Shown: positions 16,379 through 25,980, counted from the first letter of the stretch. The stretch is 64,000 nucleotides of DNA from Betaproteobacteria bacterium (GCA_029863175.1 JAOTVX010000002.1:62001-126000), one strand, 5' to 3'. Program-made: numbers and translations. Notes: a model not told the origin generated them from the letters alone.

Positions 16379-17545
16379 CTAGAACAACGTCGCCGTGGGC
16401 GCAGCAGGCGACGGCGCACGGGAAGGCGCCGGCGCGCCGGGTTTGCTTAGCGCTCCGACGCGCACCCCGAGCAGCCGGATGCGCCGGTCGAGTGGCACGC
16501 GCTTCAAGCATTCGCCAGCAGCGCGACGGATCGCGCCCGCGTCCCCCGTCGGCTCATCGAGCGTGCGGTCGCGGGTGACGGTCTTGAAGTTGTCGTAGCG
16601 GAGCTTCAAGCCAATTGTCCTGCCCACGTAGCCTTTCCTCTTGAGATCGTCGGCCACCCTGACGCAGAGTTCGGTGAAGATACGCGAGAGCCGCTCGCGG
16701 TCGCGCACGGGGTGCAGGTCATCCTCGAACGTCGTTTCGCGGCTGATGGACTTGGGCTCGCTGTAGGTGATAACCGCTCGCTCGTCGCGCCCGTGCGCGG
16801 CCTCGTTCATCCAGGCGCCGTAACTCCTGCCGAAGTGCTCGATCAAGGTCGCCCGATCGGCCTTTGCGAGCTCGCCGACGGTTCGGATACCGAGCGCCTC
16901 GAGCCGCGCGTTCGCCTTGGGGCCGATGCCGTTGATCTTCCGCACCGGCAGCGTCCAGATTCGCGTGGGGATATCGCCTTCGGTCAGTACTGTCAGGCCG
17001 CCGGGCTTATCAAGCTCGGAAGCGATCTTCGATAGCAGCTTGTTCGGCGTAATGCCGATCGAGCACGTGAGCCCGGTTGCCTCGCGCACCGCGCGCTGAA
17101 TGTCCGTCGCAATCACTCGCGCGCGAGCCCAAGGGTCGGGCGCACCCTCGGCCGCGCTGGATATGACAAGGGTCGTGAGGTCGATGTAGATCTCGTCGAT
17201 GCCGCGGTCTTCGACTTGGGGCGCCACCGTGCGCACCGCGTCCTTGAACATCCGGGAGTAGCGTCGGTACTCGTCGAAGTTCGCCGGAAGCAGCAGTGCA
17301 TCCGGGGCAAGCTTGGCCGCTTTCATGAGCCCCATGCCCGAGTGAACGCCCAGGGCCCGCGCTTCGTACGTGGCTGTCGTAATCACGCCGCGTCCGTTGT
17401 ACTCGCGCAGGGTCCGGATAACGGGGCCCTCCGCGCTGCGCCGCCGACCGCCGATCACCACTGGCCGGCCGCGAAGCTCCGGGTAGCTCAGTAATTCAAC
17501 AGACGCGTAGAACGCGTCCATGTCAAGGTGGGCAATGAACTTCAA
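16379..17545 (-). CDS. dinB: DNA polymerase IV
   Basis: A 388-residue Y-family translesion polymerase. The first catalytic motif is AHLDMDAFYASVE (Asp8, Asp10). The second, normally SIDEAYLDxT, reads GIDEIYIDLT, so Asp and Glu are kept and the leading Ser is replaced by Gly. A helix-hairpin-helix GIGPKANARLEALGIRTVGELA and the little-finger domain follow. The C-terminus (APSPAAPTATLF) is a flexible tail that may carry the beta-clamp motif. It copies past damaged bases at the cost of errors. No LexA box was recognised upstream. It follows the ThDP/FMN gene set on the same strand with 89 bp between. Confidence 0.93.
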   Translation of the reverse strand: MKFIAHLDMDAFYASVELLSYPELRGRPVVIGGRRRSAEGPVIRTLREYNGRGVITTATYEARALGVHSGMGLMKAAKLAPDALLLPANFDEYRRYSRMFKDAVRTVAPQVEDRGIDEIYIDLTTLVISSAAEGAPDPWARARVIATDIQRAVREATGLTCSIGITPNKLLSKIASELDKPGGLTVLTEGDIPTRIWTLPVRKINGIGPKANARLEALGIRTVGELAKADRATLIEHFGRSYGAWMNEAAHGRDERAVITYSEPKSISRETTFEDDLHPVRDRERLSRIFTELCVRVADDLKRKGYVGRTIGLKLRYDNFKTVTRDRTLDEPTGDAGAIRRAAGECLKRVPLDRRIRLLGVRVGALSKPGAPAPSRAPSPAAPTATLF

Positions 17546-17634
17546 GGCAGAAGGCGGAGGGATGAGGGATAAGGGTGTGACGACCTCCCCCGTGAGCCGT
17601 CAGGCATCAGTCACCGGTCACCGAGTTTGAGCGC

Positions 17635-19293
17635 TCACGAGGGCCTGTAAACCACCGGCGCCAGCGTCTTCTGGTCAATCATGACGTCAACGATCGCCGG
17701 CTTGCCGCTGGCGAACGCGCGCCGCAGCGCGTCCTCGAGGTCGCCCGGCTTCGTCACGTGCTCGCCGTGGGCCCCGAATACCTTCGCCAGGGCACCGAAA
17801 TCGGGGTTCTGGTAATCCACTGCGTAAAGGCGTCCGCCGTAGTGCTCCTGCTGGAATGCGCGCTCGTTGCCAAGCCCCTGGTCGTTCAACACGACGTAGA
17901 CCACCGGGATCTTCTCGCGCACCGCGGTCTCGAGCTCGCCGATGTTGCACATCGCGCCCATGTCCCCCGAGGCGCACAGCACCGGCCGGTCGGGCCGGGC
18001 CAGCTTCGCGCCGAGCGCGATGGGCAACGAGCCGCCGACCGAAGCCCAGTCGTCGATGCACATGAAGGTGCCCGGCTCGTAACTCTCGAAGTAGCTGCGC
18101 ACGTGCTTGCCGCCATTGCCGGCGTCGACGACGAGCAGACCGTCGCGCGGCAGAACCTTGCGAATCATGTGCGCGACGAACTGGGGCTGGATCGGCTCCG
18201 CCTCAGCGCGCACGGCGCCGTGCAGCTCGGCCTCCCAGTCGGTGCGGGCCTTGGCCGCGTCGACCCACGGCTTGCGCCGCCCGGCTTGCGCGGCGCGCTC
18301 GCTGAGCCCTTCGATAAAGCTCACCGTCGAACCCGTCACGCCGAGCGTGACCGGGAAAACGATGCCGATCTGGCCGGGCGCGGCGCTGTGATGCACCAGC
18401 TTCGCCGACTGGCTGAAAATCCCGTATTTGTACATCGTGGAGAAGACGTCCATGTGCGCGCCCACGGCGATGATGACGTCGGCCTTGGGCACCGTGCGGT
18501 TGGCACTGCCGAAGCCGTTGCGGCCGAGCGGCCCGAGCGCGAGCGCGTGTGTCGACGAAAAGGCGTCCGGCGAGTATTGCAGCACCGCGACCGGGACGCC
18601 CGTGCGTTCGGCGAGGTTCGCCATCGCATCGGTGACGCCTTCGCTCAGCACCCCGCGCCCCACGACGAACACCGGGCGCTCGGCGCGCACGAGCAATTCG
18701 TAGGCCCGATCAAGTTGCGCGCTGTTGCACGATGGCAGCACCCTGTTGCGGTAGGCGGCCGGGTCGATCGGCTCGGGCGCGACCTGCTCCAGTAGGATCT
18801 CGCTCGAAGCCTCGATATGCGTCGGCCCTTGCGGCTCCGTCAGGGCAACACGAAATGCCTTGCGCACCGACTCCTGCACCTTCTCGCCATTGGGAATGCT
18901 GTAGGCCCATTTGGTGATCGGGCGCAGGAACGGAACCTGGTCCATGTCCTGGGTCGCATCGCGCTCGCGCATCGAGCTCTCCTGCACCCCGCACACGCTG
19001 ATCACCGGCACGAATCCGCGAAACGCGGCGCCGATGGCGGTGGCCAGGTTCGTCACGCCGGGTCCTTCCGTCGCGGTCACCACTGACGGGCGCCCCGAAG
19101 CGCGCGCAAATCCATACGCCATGAAGGCAGCGCCCTGCTCGTGGCGCGTCAGGATGAAGCGGATCTGCGGCGTGTCGCGCAAGGCGTCGATGACGGCGAG
19201 GTTCTGCGTGCCGGGGATGCCGAAGACATGGTCGATGCCCTCCCGGAGCAACGCGTCCACCAGCGCGCGGGCGCCCGTTGTCGTGTTAACCAT
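17635..19293 (-). CDS. Thiamine diphosphate-dependent enzyme, acetolactate synthase/benzoylformate decarboxylase-like
   Basis: About 552 residues in the three-domain ThDP architecture. The N-terminal Pyr domain has the activating glutamate (FILTRHEQGAAFMAYGFARA). The middle domain contains RPVFVVGRGVLSEG. The C-terminal PP domain has the metal-binding GDMGAMCNIGELETAVREKIPVVYVVLNDQGLGNERAF. Such enzymes decarboxylate 2-oxo acids or condense them. ATG at 19293 has AAGGAAC upstream; an ATG at 19314 is also possible. It is immediately downstream of an FMN 2-hydroxyacid oxidase on the same strand (about 50 bp). This suggests a route in which a 2-hydroxy acid is oxidised and the 2-oxo acid then processed. 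The substrate is unknown. Confidence 0.83.
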   Translation of the reverse strand: MVNTTTGARALVDALLREGIDHVFGIPGTQNLAVIDALRDTPQIRFILTRHEQGAAFMAYGFARASGRPSVVTATEGPGVTNLATAIGAAFRGFVPVISVCGVQESSMRERDATQDMDQVPFLRPITKWAYSIPNGEKVQESVRKAFRVALTEPQGPTHIEASSEILLEQVAPEPIDPAAYRNRVLPSCNSAQLDRAYELLVRAERPVFVVGRGVLSEGVTDAMANLAERTGVPVAVLQYSPDAFSSTHALALGPLGRNGFGSANRTVPKADVIIAVGAHMDVFSTMYKYGIFSQSAKLVHHSAAPGQIGIVFPVTLGVTGSTVSFIEGLSERAAQAGRRKPWVDAAKARTDWEAELHGAVRAEAEPIQPQFVAHMIRKVLPRDGLLVVDAGNGGKHVRSYFESYEPGTFMCIDDWASVGGSLPIALGAKLARPDRPVLCASGDMGAMCNIGELETAVREKIPVVYVVLNDQGLGNERAFQQEHYGGRLYAVDYQNPDFGALAKVFGAHGEHVTKPGDLEDALRRAFASGKPAIVDVMIDQKTLAPVVYRPS

Positions 19294-19342
19294 CTTGTGT
19301 TCCTTCGGGTCCATCTGGATATCCTCGCTTCAAATGCCGTTG

Positions 19343-20533
19343 CTACGACAAGTTTAAACCAGCACCCATAGCCGACGGCAGCGCCAGGTAATCGCGGTTG
19401 AGCGCGGCGATGCCGCTGCAGCCGAGCAACGCCAGCGTGCGGTCGATTTCCTCGCGGAAGATCGCGATTGCGCGCGCCGCGCCGGCTTCACCGGCCGCCG
19501 CCGTACCGTACAACGTCGAGCGGCCAATCAGCACCGCGTTGGCGCCTAGCGCAAGCGCCTTGACCACATCGCTTCCACGCCGAAAACCGCTGTCGACCAG
19601 CACCGTGATTCGGTTGCCGACCGCTTCGACGACTTTTGGCAACACCTCGATCGGCGCTATCGCGCCGTCGACGACCCGCCCGCCGTGGTTGGAAACGATC
19701 ACCGCATCGACACCAAAGTCCGCGGCCAGCGCGGCGTCCTGAGGGCGAAGTATGCCTTTTACCATCAGCGTGCGCGGCCAGAGTTTCCGCAGCACGCGAA
19801 CGTCTTCCCAAGTCAGCGAGTCGTTCAGCTTCAGCGCCCGCCCCATCGGCTGGGCCGTGATGCTGCTTTTCACTTCGGCTGGATAGTTCTCATAGCGCGG
19901 CATGCCAGTGGTGAGCAGGTAGCGCATCAGAACACCCAGCAGCCAGCGCGGATGCCTCAGCACGTCGGCCACATTGCGCGGCGTGTACGACAAGGGGATC
20001 GTAAATCCGTTGCGGAGGTTGTATTCGCGATTGGAAAACACCGGGCTGTCCACGGTGACGATCAGCGCCTCGAGACCGGCAGATCTTGCGCGCTCGACCA
20101 GCCGGTAAGAAAGCGATCGGTCGGCGTACATATAGAGTTGAAACCAGACCCGGCCGCCCGCCTGCTCGAGGACTTTCTCCATCGCGGTGAGCGAGCCCGT
20201 CGCCAGAGTAAACGGGATACCGGCTGCCGCGGCCGCCCGAGCAAGAGCAATCTCGCCTTCGTGCCACATGATTCCCGCCGCCCCGGTCGGCGCGACCGCG
20301 ATCGGCATCTTCTGCTCATGGCCGAACAGCTGAATCGACTGAGTGCGCCGCGAAACGTCGACGAGCACGCGCGGCTTCAGCCGGATGCGCTCGAAGGCGG
20401 CGCGATTGTTGCGCAGCGAAACTTCATCCTCGGCGCCCCGATCGACGAACTCGAATATTCCTTTCGGCAGCCGGCGCCGCGCGATTTCGCGCAGATCGGC
20501 GACGTTATAAGCCCCTAGCGTGTCATCGTTCAT
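19343..20533 (-). CDS. FMN-dependent alpha-hydroxyacid oxidase/dehydrogenase (LldD/MdlB family)
   Basis: A 396-residue TIM-barrel flavoenzyme that oxidises an L-2-hydroxy acid to a 2-oxo acid. Family landmarks: AVAPTGAAGIMWHEGEIALARAA, the FMN-phosphate and catalytic region LYMYADRSL, LIVTVDSPVFSNREYNLRNGF, MVKGILRPQDAALA (substrate-barrel Lys), SNHGGRVVDGAIAP (the catalytic His of SNHGGR) and DSGFRRGSDVVKALALGANAVLIGR. The usual Q after SNHGGR is V. Either lactate or mandelate specificity is possible. A ThDP decarboxylase-type gene lies on each side on the same strand. Confidence 0.9.
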   Translation of the reverse strand: MNDDTLGAYNVADLREIARRRLPKGIFEFVDRGAEDEVSLRNNRAAFERIRLKPRVLVDVSRRTQSIQLFGHEQKMPIAVAPTGAAGIMWHEGEIALARAAAAAGIPFTLATGSLTAMEKVLEQAGGRVWFQLYMYADRSLSYRLVERARSAGLEALIVTVDSPVFSNREYNLRNGFTIPLSYTPRNVADVLRHPRWLLGVLMRYLLTTGMPRYENYPAEVKSSITAQPMGRALKLNDSLTWEDVRVLRKLWPRTLMVKGILRPQDAALAADFGVDAVIVSNHGGRVVDGAIAPIEVLPKVVEAVGNRITVLVDSGFRRGSDVVKALALGANAVLIGRSTLYGTAAAGEAGAARAIAIFREEIDRTLALLGCSGIAALNRDYLALPSAMGAGLNLS

Positions 20534-20643
20534 GGCGCGGTCTACCTAAGCACCGGAAAAGCGTACAGCCGGATCCAGCATTAAGGTCAGCCGCCGCTGG
20601 TGCTTTCCGGGCATCCAAGGCGCACGATCTTGTCCCGGCGGAG

Positions 20644-22284
20644 TCAATAAGTCACGAATCTGCCGGTCGTCGCCTTGGCGTTCGGGTCGGTCTTGACGTT
20701 GATCACGGCCGGCACGTCCGTCCTGGCAGCGGCGCTCGCCCGCTGCAACGCCGGGCGGATGTCCTGCGGTTGCTCGACATACTCGGCGTGGCACCCCAGC
20801 GCTTCCGCCATCTTGTCATAGCGGGTGAAGCCGAGATCACGACCGACCCACGCTCGCTTCGGATCCGACATCCAGCCCGCGTTGAGGCTGATGACGGTGA
20901 TCACGGGAAGCCGATGTCTGACAGCGGTGTCGAGTTCCATTGCGTTGATGCCGAATGAGCCATCGCCGTGAAGACAAATCACCTGCCGGTCGGCACGTGC
21001 CGCCTGCGCTCCGATGGCATAGGGAAGTCCTACGCCCATCGTACCGAAGGTTCCCGAATTGATGCGGTGGCGAGGCACGTAGCAGGGAATCGTTTGGCGG
21101 CCGTAATTCAGGATCTCCTGCCCATCGACCACCAGAATCGCCTCCCGGTCGATGAAGTCCCGGATCTCCTTGCAGAGGCGCAGAGGGTGGATTGGAATCT
21201 GATCGGTGCTCAAACTGATCTCCTGCGCCTGCTGGCGCTGCTGGTGCGCCTCCGCCAGCCGCTGCCGCCATGCGGTAAACCGCTCGGGGCGGATACGGCC
21301 GTCGTTGGCCGCGTTGACCTGCTCCATGGTCTGCCTGGCGTCTCCCACGAGACCCACGTCGAGCCGTGGTGTCGAGGCGATTTCGGTAGGATCAATGTCG
21401 ATGCGTATGAACTTCGCGTGCTCGCTGAAGCGTGGTGCGCGCGCGTGGCTGATCACGTAATTGATGCGCGTCCCGACGATCAGGACTACGTCCGCCTCCC
21501 TGAAGGCAAGATTTCGGGCGGTCAGATAACAGTACTCGTGATCTTCCGGGATAGCGCCGCGGCCCTGCGGCGTGGTGTAGAACGGGATGCCCGTCTTGTC
21601 GATAAAGGCCCGCAGCGCGGGCGCCGCATCCGACCAGTTCGCCCCGCTTCCCGACAGCAAAATCGGCTGCTTCGCTTCAGCCAGCAACGCAATCGCGCGC
21701 TCCACCATGGCGGGATCGCCGATCGCGTGTCCGAGCCGCATGCCACGGTCGTATTCGGGCCAGACTATCGTGTCTTCCTCGACCTGCTGATGCAGGATGT
21801 CCGCCGGCAAATCGAGGTACACCGGCCCCGGCTTGCCTGAAACTGCCATTGTGAATGCCTTGTTAACGAGCTCCGGAATACGCCGCGCCTCGTAAACGCG
21901 TTCCGCCCATTTGGTCAACGGGCGCATCGCGGCCACCTGGTCGAATTCCTGAAACGCGCCGGTGCCCCATTCCCGCAGCGTACTGGCCCCGCCGATTGCG
22001 ACGACCGGAGTACAGTCGGTGAGCGAGGTGGCGAGCCCGGTGCCGAAGTTGAGGGCCGCCGGGCCCGATGCGGCCATACAGACGCCAGGCCGGTTAAGAA
22101 CCCGCGCGTAGGCGTGTGCCATCATCGCCGCGGCTTGCTCGTGACGGACATCGATCGCGCGGATGCCCTCGGCAACGCTGGCGCTCTCGGCCGTGAACAT
22201 CGGGCCGCCCATCAGGAAAAACATTGTGTCCACGCCTTGCCGTTTGAGGGCCTTGCCGACGAGTTGCGACGCGTGAATGGTCAT
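20644..22284 (-). CDS. Thiamine diphosphate-dependent enzyme, oxalyl-CoA decarboxylase/2-hydroxyacyl-CoA lyase-like
   Basis: A 546-residue ThDP enzyme. The Pyr domain has DVRHEQAAAMMAHAYARV with the catalytic Glu. The middle domain has EAKQPILLSGSGANWSDAAPAL. The PP domain has GDGSFGINAMELDTAVRHRLPVITVISLNAGW, where the family's NN after the GDG motif is NA. The overall look is nearer to oxalyl-CoA decarboxylase and 2-hydroxyacyl-CoA lyase than to acetolactate synthase. No acyl-CoA transferase is adjacent, so a CoA substrate is not supported by context. It is first of three same-strand genes (ThDP, FMN oxidase, ThDP) with 50-110 bp gaps, plausibly one transcript. Confidence 0.82.
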   Translation of the reverse strand: MTIHASQLVGKALKRQGVDTMFFLMGGPMFTAESASVAEGIRAIDVRHEQAAAMMAHAYARVLNRPGVCMAASGPAALNFGTGLATSLTDCTPVVAIGGASTLREWGTGAFQEFDQVAAMRPLTKWAERVYEARRIPELVNKAFTMAVSGKPGPVYLDLPADILHQQVEEDTIVWPEYDRGMRLGHAIGDPAMVERAIALLAEAKQPILLSGSGANWSDAAPALRAFIDKTGIPFYTTPQGRGAIPEDHEYCYLTARNLAFREADVVLIVGTRINYVISHARAPRFSEHAKFIRIDIDPTEIASTPRLDVGLVGDARQTMEQVNAANDGRIRPERFTAWRQRLAEAHQQRQQAQEISLSTDQIPIHPLRLCKEIRDFIDREAILVVDGQEILNYGRQTIPCYVPRHRINSGTFGTMGVGLPYAIGAQAARADRQVICLHGDGSFGINAMELDTAVRHRLPVITVISLNAGWMSDPKRAWVGRDLGFTRYDKMAEALGCHAEYVEQPQDIRPALQRASAAARTDVPAVINVKTDPNAKATTGRFVTY

Positions 22285-22522
22285 TTTTTTCCTCCCGGTT
22301 TAGCCCGTCTTTCGCGCCGCGCACCACAGCCCAGTTCGTGCCTTCGCGCTCAAAGCGTAAGCAGGACTTTTCATTCTAACCCCGTCGCCTCTTTCCCGTC
22401 GCGGGTCAGGCACCAATCACCAGCCCACCCGCTCCGTCCCTCACGTCATCCGTTCGTTACTCGTCACCGCTTGGCATGGGGTTAAACTCACTCTTTGTAG
22501 ACACACTCCCACAGGACTTCCC

Positions 22523-23338
22523 ATGACCGAACGCCATCGCCACCCCGTCAAGGCCTATCGCAATCAGGGGTTTCTGAACAGCAAAGAAGGGCGCGCCCTG
22601 CGGATCCTGTCCGAGTACCTCGAGCCGAGAAGCCGGTTCGAGCACCATCGGGTCGACGACACCGTCGTATTCATGGGCTCGGCCCGGGTCAAATCGCGCG
22701 AAGCGGCCGAAGAGGCATTACGCAAGGCCGAGGACCACGGCAGGGACCTCGAGAAAGCGCGCACGGCGCTCACGATGTCGCGCTATTACGAATGCGCGCG
22801 CGAGCTCGCTTTGCGGCTGACGCAGTGGTCCAAGGCGCTCGATCCGAACGAGCGGCGCTTCGTGGTTTGCACGGGCGGCGGGCCGGGCATCATGGAAGCG
22901 GCAAATCGCGGCGCAGCCGAGGCGCGCGGCATGAACGTAGGCCTGACCATCTCGATCCCGGCCGAAGAGTTCGACAACCCTTACGTCACCCGTGAGCTCG
23001 CCTTCCATTTCCACTACTTCTTCATGCGCAAGTTCTGGTTTGCCTATCTCGCCAAGGCCGTTATCGTGTTTCCGGGCGGATTCGGCACCCTTGACGAGCT
23101 CTTCGAGCTGCTGACGCTGGTGCAGACGCGCAAAATGAGCAAGCCCATGCCGATCGTCGTCTTTGGCACCGAGTACTGGCGGGAGATCGTCAATTTCGAC
23201 GCGCTGGTGCGCCACGGGACAATCAATGCCGAGGACCTGAAGCTGATGTACCAAACCGACTCGGTCGACGACGCCTACGACTGGATTGTCCTCCAGCTTG
23301 CCGAGCATGCTCTCGGGCAGCCGGGGCCCATGCTCTGA
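22523..23338 (+). CDS. LOG-family (TIGR00730-type) Rossmann-fold protein
   Basis: A 271-residue protein. Signatures of the LOG / former lysine-decarboxylase family are present: VVCTGGGPGIMEAANRGA and VFPGGFGTLDELFELLTLVQT (PGGxGTxxE). In several bacteria and plants these are nucleotide 5'-monophosphate phosphoribohydrolases (cytokinin-type). The N-terminal 60 residues are longer than in small LOG proteins. This matches the larger proteobacterial subgroup whose members cleave nucleoside monophosphates. It is monocistronic with a likely terminator at 23379. It converges on the following amidohydrolase. Confidence 0.85.
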   Translation: MTERHRHPVKAYRNQGFLNSKEGRALRILSEYLEPRSRFEHHRVDDTVVFMGSARVKSREAAEEALRKAEDHGRDLEKARTALTMSRYYECARELALRLTQWSKALDPNERRFVVCTGGGPGIMEAANRGAAEARGMNVGLTISIPAEEFDNPYVTRELAFHFHYFFMRKFWFAYLAKAVIVFPGGFGTLDELFELLTLVQTRKMSKPMPIVVFGTEYWREIVNFDALVRHGTINAEDLKLMYQTDSVDDAYDWIVLQLAEHALGQPGPML

Positions 23339-23378
23339 GGCATCAAGCCGCCTCGCGGCTTCCTGCGCCTGCGGTTCG

Positions 23379-23395
23379 GCGGGCTTCCCGCTTTT
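23379..23395 (+). terminator. Rho-independent terminator of the LOG-family gene
   Basis: GCGGG-CTT-CCCGC followed by TTTT. A second small hairpin (AAGCCGC-CTC-GCGGCTT) lies at 23345-23361. The stem is short, so confidence is moderate. Confidence 0.5.
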
Positions 23396-23412
23396 CAAGC
23401 ATCACGGGGCAA

Positions 23413-23512
23413 AGTGATGAGTGATGTTGATGAAAAGTGGTGATGAAAGGGGGTGATGGAAGAGCGGCTTAGCTAGTACATCACCAGTACTCATCACCAT
23501 TTCGCATCACCG
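23413..23512. repeat. GGTGATG inverted array, copy 5
   Basis: gtgatgagtgatgttgatga and ggtgatgaaagggggtgatg on the left, catcaccagtactcatcacc on the right, between convergent genes. Confidence 0.85.
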
Positions 23513-23519
23513 AATCAAG

Positions 23520-24638
23520 CTACGGCTTGATTCCAAGCAGCTTCGCTGCCGTCCCCCCGAGCATCGCCCGGCGTTCCTTGGCGCTGAAGCCTGGTGCCTT
23601 GAGTATGTGGTCCACCGACCTGCTCTGCCAGGGGATCGGGTGGTCGGTGCCGATGACCAGGCGGTTCGAGCCCACCTCCGCGGCCAGGTGCCGCAGCGCT
23701 TCCGAGGTGAACACCAGCGTGTCGTAGTACATGTCTCTCAGGTACGCGGTCGGCTTTTTCTTCAGCTTGACGCCCGTGTCCATCTCCGGCGCCACGCGCA
23801 AGCAGTTGTCCGATCGCGGCGCGTAGGACGGCAGGAAACCCCCGCCATGGGCCGAGCAGATCTTGAGCCCCGGGAAGCGGTCAAGCGTTCCCTCGAAGAT
23901 GAGATGCGAGAGCGCGATCGTGGTGTCGAGGGGGTTGCCGATGGTGTTGGCGAGCCACCCATTGCCCCTGAGTCTGTTCGCAAGATCCGGCGTGCTTTGC
24001 GGATGGATGAAGATGAGAACGCCCAATTCCTCAGCCTTCGCCCAGAACGGGTGGAACTTCGGGTCGGAAAATTCCTCTCCCGCGACGCTGGCGCCGACCG
24101 CCGCGCCACGCAGCCCCAGCTTTTTCACGCCGTCCACGAGCTGCTGCACCGCGAGGTCCGGAAATTGCAGCGCGACTGAGGCAAACGCGACGAATCGGTC
24201 GGGGTAGGTCGCGCAGAACTCGGCCAGCTTCTCGTTCTGGATCCTGACCACCTGGGCCGCGAGATCGCGTCCCGCCTTGTACCAGAACGGATTGATGCTG
24301 AGCGCCTCCATGTCGATGCCCTGCTCGTCCATCTCGCTGATGCGCCGCGGGCCGACCTGGTCGATTCCCGGGCCGCGCTGCTCTTGCATCGTCCGGCCGC
24401 ACATTGCGAGCGTCTCCGGTATGACGCAGTGGGCATGCACGTCGATGGTCTTCACGCGGCGTCCGCCCACCTTGACGATGCGGCGCCCAGCGGCCTTTGC
24501 GCGCGCCTTCTTTTTCGCGGCCGGCCGCGCTTGGGCCTGCGCTCTCGCGCGCACGGCTTCGAGCACCTCGCAACTGGTAAAAGCAATGTCGGCTATTGGA
24601 TTCGCTGTGTTCTGGGTGAGATCGGCATGGCTGCGCAT
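23520..24638 (-). CDS. Amidohydrolase-2 family (ACMSD-like) metal-dependent hydrolase/decarboxylase
   Basis: A 372-residue protein. After a basic, low-complexity N-terminus (about 1-60, rich in Ala/Lys/Arg) the metal motif IDVHAHCVIPE appears. It is followed by DEQGIDMEALSINPFWYK, FIHPQSTPD, LKICSAHGGGFLPSY and a final LVIGTDHPIPW, which is the amidohydrolase-2 pattern of HxH, H, H and D. Related enzymes decarboxylate aromatic or muconate-type acids (ACMSD, gamma-resorcylate decarboxylase). The N-terminal extension is unusual and may be a wrong start; an internal start near the VHAH region would be too close to the motif. It is monocistronic. Confidence 0.85.
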   Translation of the reverse strand: MRSHADLTQNTANPIADIAFTSCEVLEAVRARAQAQARPAAKKKARAKAAGRRIVKVGGRRVKTIDVHAHCVIPETLAMCGRTMQEQRGPGIDQVGPRRISEMDEQGIDMEALSINPFWYKAGRDLAAQVVRIQNEKLAEFCATYPDRFVAFASVALQFPDLAVQQLVDGVKKLGLRGAAVGASVAGEEFSDPKFHPFWAKAEELGVLIFIHPQSTPDLANRLRGNGWLANTIGNPLDTTIALSHLIFEGTLDRFPGLKICSAHGGGFLPSYAPRSDNCLRVAPEMDTGVKLKKKPTAYLRDMYYDTLVFTSEALRHLAAEVGSNRLVIGTDHPIPWQSRSVDHILKAPGFSAKERRAMLGGTAAKLLGIKP

Positions 24639-24838
24639 GTTCGTTTTCCTGGTTTATTTGTTGTTTCGATGAGGTCAGGTGCCACAGAACGTGGCCCTTG
24701 GCCCGTGCCCGCCATGAACCTTACTGAAAGTGGGCCCACCTTACAACAGGCCGCAACAACGACGGCCGACGAACGACACGGGTGACCGACCGGCTGACCG
24801 GGCGCGTGAGCAGCCCCAAGTTCTGTACATTGCTTGTT

Positions 24839-24874
24839 CACTTAGTCGCTTAGTCACCTAGTTATCTAGTCACC
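24839..24874. repeat. TAGTCACCTAGTTATCTAGTCACC tandem in a gene-free stretch
   Basis: cttagtcgcttagtcaccta followed by gttatctagtcacc. The surrounding 24639-24943 holds the divergent start regions of two genes and nothing else recognisable. Confidence 0.5.
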
Positions 24875-24943
24875 GTCCCCAAATTATCCGAGTACAGGTA
24901 TCATCGCTTCGACTCCATTTACCGCCTCAAGGGAGAATCCAGA

Positions 24944-25807
24944 ATGGCCGCGACTTACAACACCGCGAACAAGCACGAGATCAAGGTCTGGGACGTGGAG
25001 TTCCGGCGCACGCCGAAACGGACCCTGATGGCCCGCATCTACCAGCCGCAAGGCGCGGGGCCGTTTCCGACGCTGCTCGATCTGCATGGCGGCGCGTGGA
25101 ACAATAAGGACCGTTTGGCCAACGTACCGATGGATGAAGCTGTCGCGAAAAGCGGCATCCTGGTGGTGGCCGTCGATCTGACGCTCGCCCCGGAAGCCCC
25201 GTACCCCGCTTCGGTCCAGGATGCGAACTACGGCGTTCGCTGGCTCAAGGCAAAAGCGAAGGAATGGAACGGCGATTCTTCCAATCTCGGCGTGCTCGGA
25301 AGCTCGAGCGGCGGTCACATCGCGCAGCTGCTCGCCCTGCGCCCGCGCGATCCGCGCTACAACGCGCACCCGTTGCCCGAGGCCCCGAACGTCGACGCGA
25401 CGCTCACCTACGTTGCAACGCGCTCGCCCATCAGCGATCCCTACGCCCGCTTCCTGCAGGCCGAGAAAATGAAGCGCGAAGAAATGATGCAGAAATCCAA
25501 AACGTACTTTGACCCGCCGGAGCTCGTCCACGAGGGCAATCCCCAGGAGATCCTCGACCGCCGCGAGGCAGTGTCACTGCCGCCGATGCTGATCATGCAG
25601 GGCGGGATCGACGACAACGTCATTCCACCGATTCAGGAGAAATTCGCGGCGACCTACCGCGCGGCCGGCGGCGAGTGCCAGCTGGAAATCTTCGACGGCT
25701 GCGAGCACGAGTGGATCGCAAAACCCGGACCGCAGACGGACCGCGCGCATGAGATGGTCAAGGCCTTCATCGCCCGTCAGCTGCAGGCACTGCGCCAGGC
25801 CGCCTGA
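24944..25807 (+). CDS. Alpha/beta-hydrolase, esterase/lipase type
   Basis: A 287-residue cytosolic hydrolase. ATG at 24944 follows GGGAGAATCC. The oxyanion motif is LLDLHGGAW (HGG), the nucleophile elbow LGVLGSSSGGHIAQ (GxSxG), and the catalytic Asp and His are in QGGIDDNVIPP and CEHEW. It looks like a kynurenine-formamidase-like or BD-FAE-type esterase (hormone-sensitive-lipase-like fold). No partner suggests a substrate. It converges on the D-2-hydroxyacid dehydrogenase gene. Confidence 0.87.
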   Translation: MAATYNTANKHEIKVWDVEFRRTPKRTLMARIYQPQGAGPFPTLLDLHGGAWNNKDRLANVPMDEAVAKSGILVVAVDLTLAPEAPYPASVQDANYGVRWLKAKAKEWNGDSSNLGVLGSSSGGHIAQLLALRPRDPRYNAHPLPEAPNVDATLTYVATRSPISDPYARFLQAEKMKREEMMQKSKTYFDPPELVHEGNPQEILDRREAVSLPPMLIMQGGIDDNVIPPIQEKFAATYRAAGGECQLEIFDGCEHEWIAKPGPQTDRAHEMVKAFIARQLQALRQAA

Positions 25808-25812
25808 CTACT

Positions 25813-25977
25813 GTGACCGGTGATGAGTACTGGTGATGGAAAATGGTGATGAAAATTGGTGATGAACAGCGCGCGAGCTGTCGTACATCACCACTAATCA
25901 TCACCATCTCTCATCACCCTTATCCATCACTTGCTTCCTATGATCGGCGTTTATCCGCGTTTATCTGCGGCTAAATG
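25813..25977. repeat. GGTGATG inverted array, copy 6, with GCGTTTATCTGCGG repeat
   Basis: Four left units (25818-25868) and three to four right units (25886-25930), then gatcggcgtttatccgcg and tttatctgcggctaa at 25941-25973. It lies between convergent genes. Confidence 0.88.
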
Positions 25978-25980
25978 CTG

